Part shown: positions 6,178 through 6,532 of the stretch, in pieces
How the letters are laid out: each line of letters begins with the position of its first letter
Position numbering within the stretch: position 1 is the stretch's first letter
Assembly: GCA_002399765.1 (NCBI GenBank)
Contig: DHEG01000004.1
Location: 127,521 to 134,052 of the forward strand
DNA length: 6,532 bases
From: Caryophanales bacterium UBA4856
GTDB lineage: Bacteria; Bacillota_I; Bacilli_A; RFN20; CAG-288
Direction: 5' to 3'
Notes under the pieces: model-generated
Database searches by the model: none
What the model was told of the DNA's origin: nothing
What the model saw: only the letters and a program-made list of their open reading frames with translations
Position numbers and translations under genes: made by a program

Positions 6178-6206
6178 ATTAAAGCACTTTGGCCCTTGGG
6201 TTTCAA
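6178..6206 (-). promoter_or_regulatory. Sigma-70 promoter for tRNA-Glu
   Basis: Reading the minus strand, TTGAAA (6206-6201) and TTTAAT (6183-6178) are separated by exactly 17 bases, with five of six consensus bases in each box. The predicted start near 6171 is a few bases before the tRNA 5' end at 6167. The promoter sits in the 67-base gap between xerC and the tRNA, so the tRNA need not depend on readthrough from xerC. Confidence 0.75.
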
Positions 6207-6234
6207 CAGGCCTGGCCTTTAAGACCTCAGCGAC

Positions 6235-6532
6235 TTACTTTTTCTTGTCCTTGTCTTCTTTCCACGCCCGTGGGAAGGACTGGTCATAGGTCCGCTTCAT
6301 GTCCTCATAGGCCACGTGGGTATAGATCTGGGTGGTGCCTATGGAAGCATGGCCCAACAGTTCCTGGATCGTCCTAAGATCCGCCCCCTTGTTTAGCAAG
6401 GCCGTGGCGAAGGAATGGCGGAGCATGTGGGGATGGAGCTTGAGCCTTATGCCGGTCTTGGTCTCGACCTGGTCGAGGATGTACTCAAGACCCCTTTCGG
6501 TAAGACCCTTGCCATTGGCATTGAGGAACACA
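6235..6532 (-). CDS. xerC: Tyrosine recombinase XerC-type, C-terminal part (5'-truncated by the window edge)
   Basis: The frame is open to the window end, so about two thirds of a roughly 300-residue protein lies outside; the GTG at 6529-6531 is internal. The visible part is the catalytic domain C-terminus: [10 protein letters not shown] contains the HxxR pair (H35, R38 of the visible residues), LGHAS holds the third histidine (H61), and Tyr70 in TTQIYTHV is the nucleophile that forms the 3'-phosphotyrosyl intermediate. The [12 protein letters not shown] stretch and the closing SFPRA tail resemble Bacillota XerC, which with XerD resolves chromosome dimers at dif. A lysine-rich tail follows (WKEDKDKKK). 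G+C is high (35 of 60 at 6361-6420), like the ABC gene and unlike the helicase, so it looks native. A phage or island integrase is possible but less likely; the paralogues XerC and XerD cannot be separated from this piece with certainty. Confidence 0.85.
   Translation of the reverse strand, partial: VFLNANGKGLTERGLEYILDQVETKTGIRLKLHPHMLRHSFATALLNKGADLRTIQELLGHASIGTTQIYTHVAYEDMKRTYDQSFPRAWKEDKDKKK

Noticed and set aside
5826..6377. Plus-strand open frames at 5826-6035 and 6189-6377
   Set aside because: The first overlaps the conserved end of the dehydrogenase in another frame; the second is antisense to xerC catalytic motifs and the tRNA promoter.
6235..6532. Phage or island integrase interpretation of the tyrosine recombinase
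   Set aside because: The [12 protein letters not shown] block, TTQIYTHV and the PRA tail match chromosomal XerC better, and its GC content matches the native-looking ABC gene.
1..6532. CRISPR array, insertion sequence or tandem repeats
   Set aside because: No repeated spacer pattern, transposase motif or terminal inverted repeat pair was visible on either strand.

Overview
This 6.5-kb window looks like bacterial chromosome, most likely Bacillota. The reasons are a tRNA gene that encodes its own 3' CCA, Shine-Dalgarno sequences of the AGGAG(G) type, a sigma-70-type promoter in front of the tRNA, intrinsic hairpin/T-tract terminators, and a XerC-like recombinase ending in the 'PRA' tail common in that phylum. 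AGG and ATA codons are used freely. I cannot place the genus; an Erysipelotrichales-like host is only a guess.

Layout from left to right. (1) Positions 1-759 (+) hold the 3' part of an ABC exporter half-transporter, covering its ATPase domain. (2) A bidirectional hairpin terminator at 780-804 separates it from a convergent two-gene operon on the minus strand. That operon has a 983-residue protein (PLD/HKD nuclease, superfamily II helicase and DUF3427-type C-terminus, 1192-4143) followed by a MutT-like Nudix hydrolase (803-1195), joined by a 4-base ATGA overlap. (3) Across a 46-bp divergent spacer lie two plus-strand metabolic-type genes: a small-molecule class I methyltransferase (4190-4948) and a D-isomer-specific 2-hydroxyacid dehydrogenase (5021-5947), the latter with its own likely promoter. 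(4) A possible 45-codon small ORF with a well-placed ribosome binding site follows at 5959-6096. (5) On the minus strand are a complete tRNA-Glu(CTC) transcription unit (promoter 6178-6206, tRNA 6091-6167, terminator 6044-6074) and the C-terminal part of a XerC-type tyrosine recombinase (6235 to the window end).

The nuclease-helicase/Nudix pair is the candidate system of interest. One polypeptide combines a single-motif HKD nuclease with an ATP-driven helicase/translocase and a domain of unknown function, and it is translationally coupled to a nucleotide pyrophosphohydrolase. The pair is clearly AT-richer than the ABC gene and xerC on either side: in 60-base samples, 22-23 G+C against 34-35. 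That fits an acquired genome-defence or DNA-processing cassette. No experimental role can be read from the sequence, and no integrase of its own or att duplication was found. The methyltransferase and dehydrogenase are divergent neighbours and probably unrelated to it.
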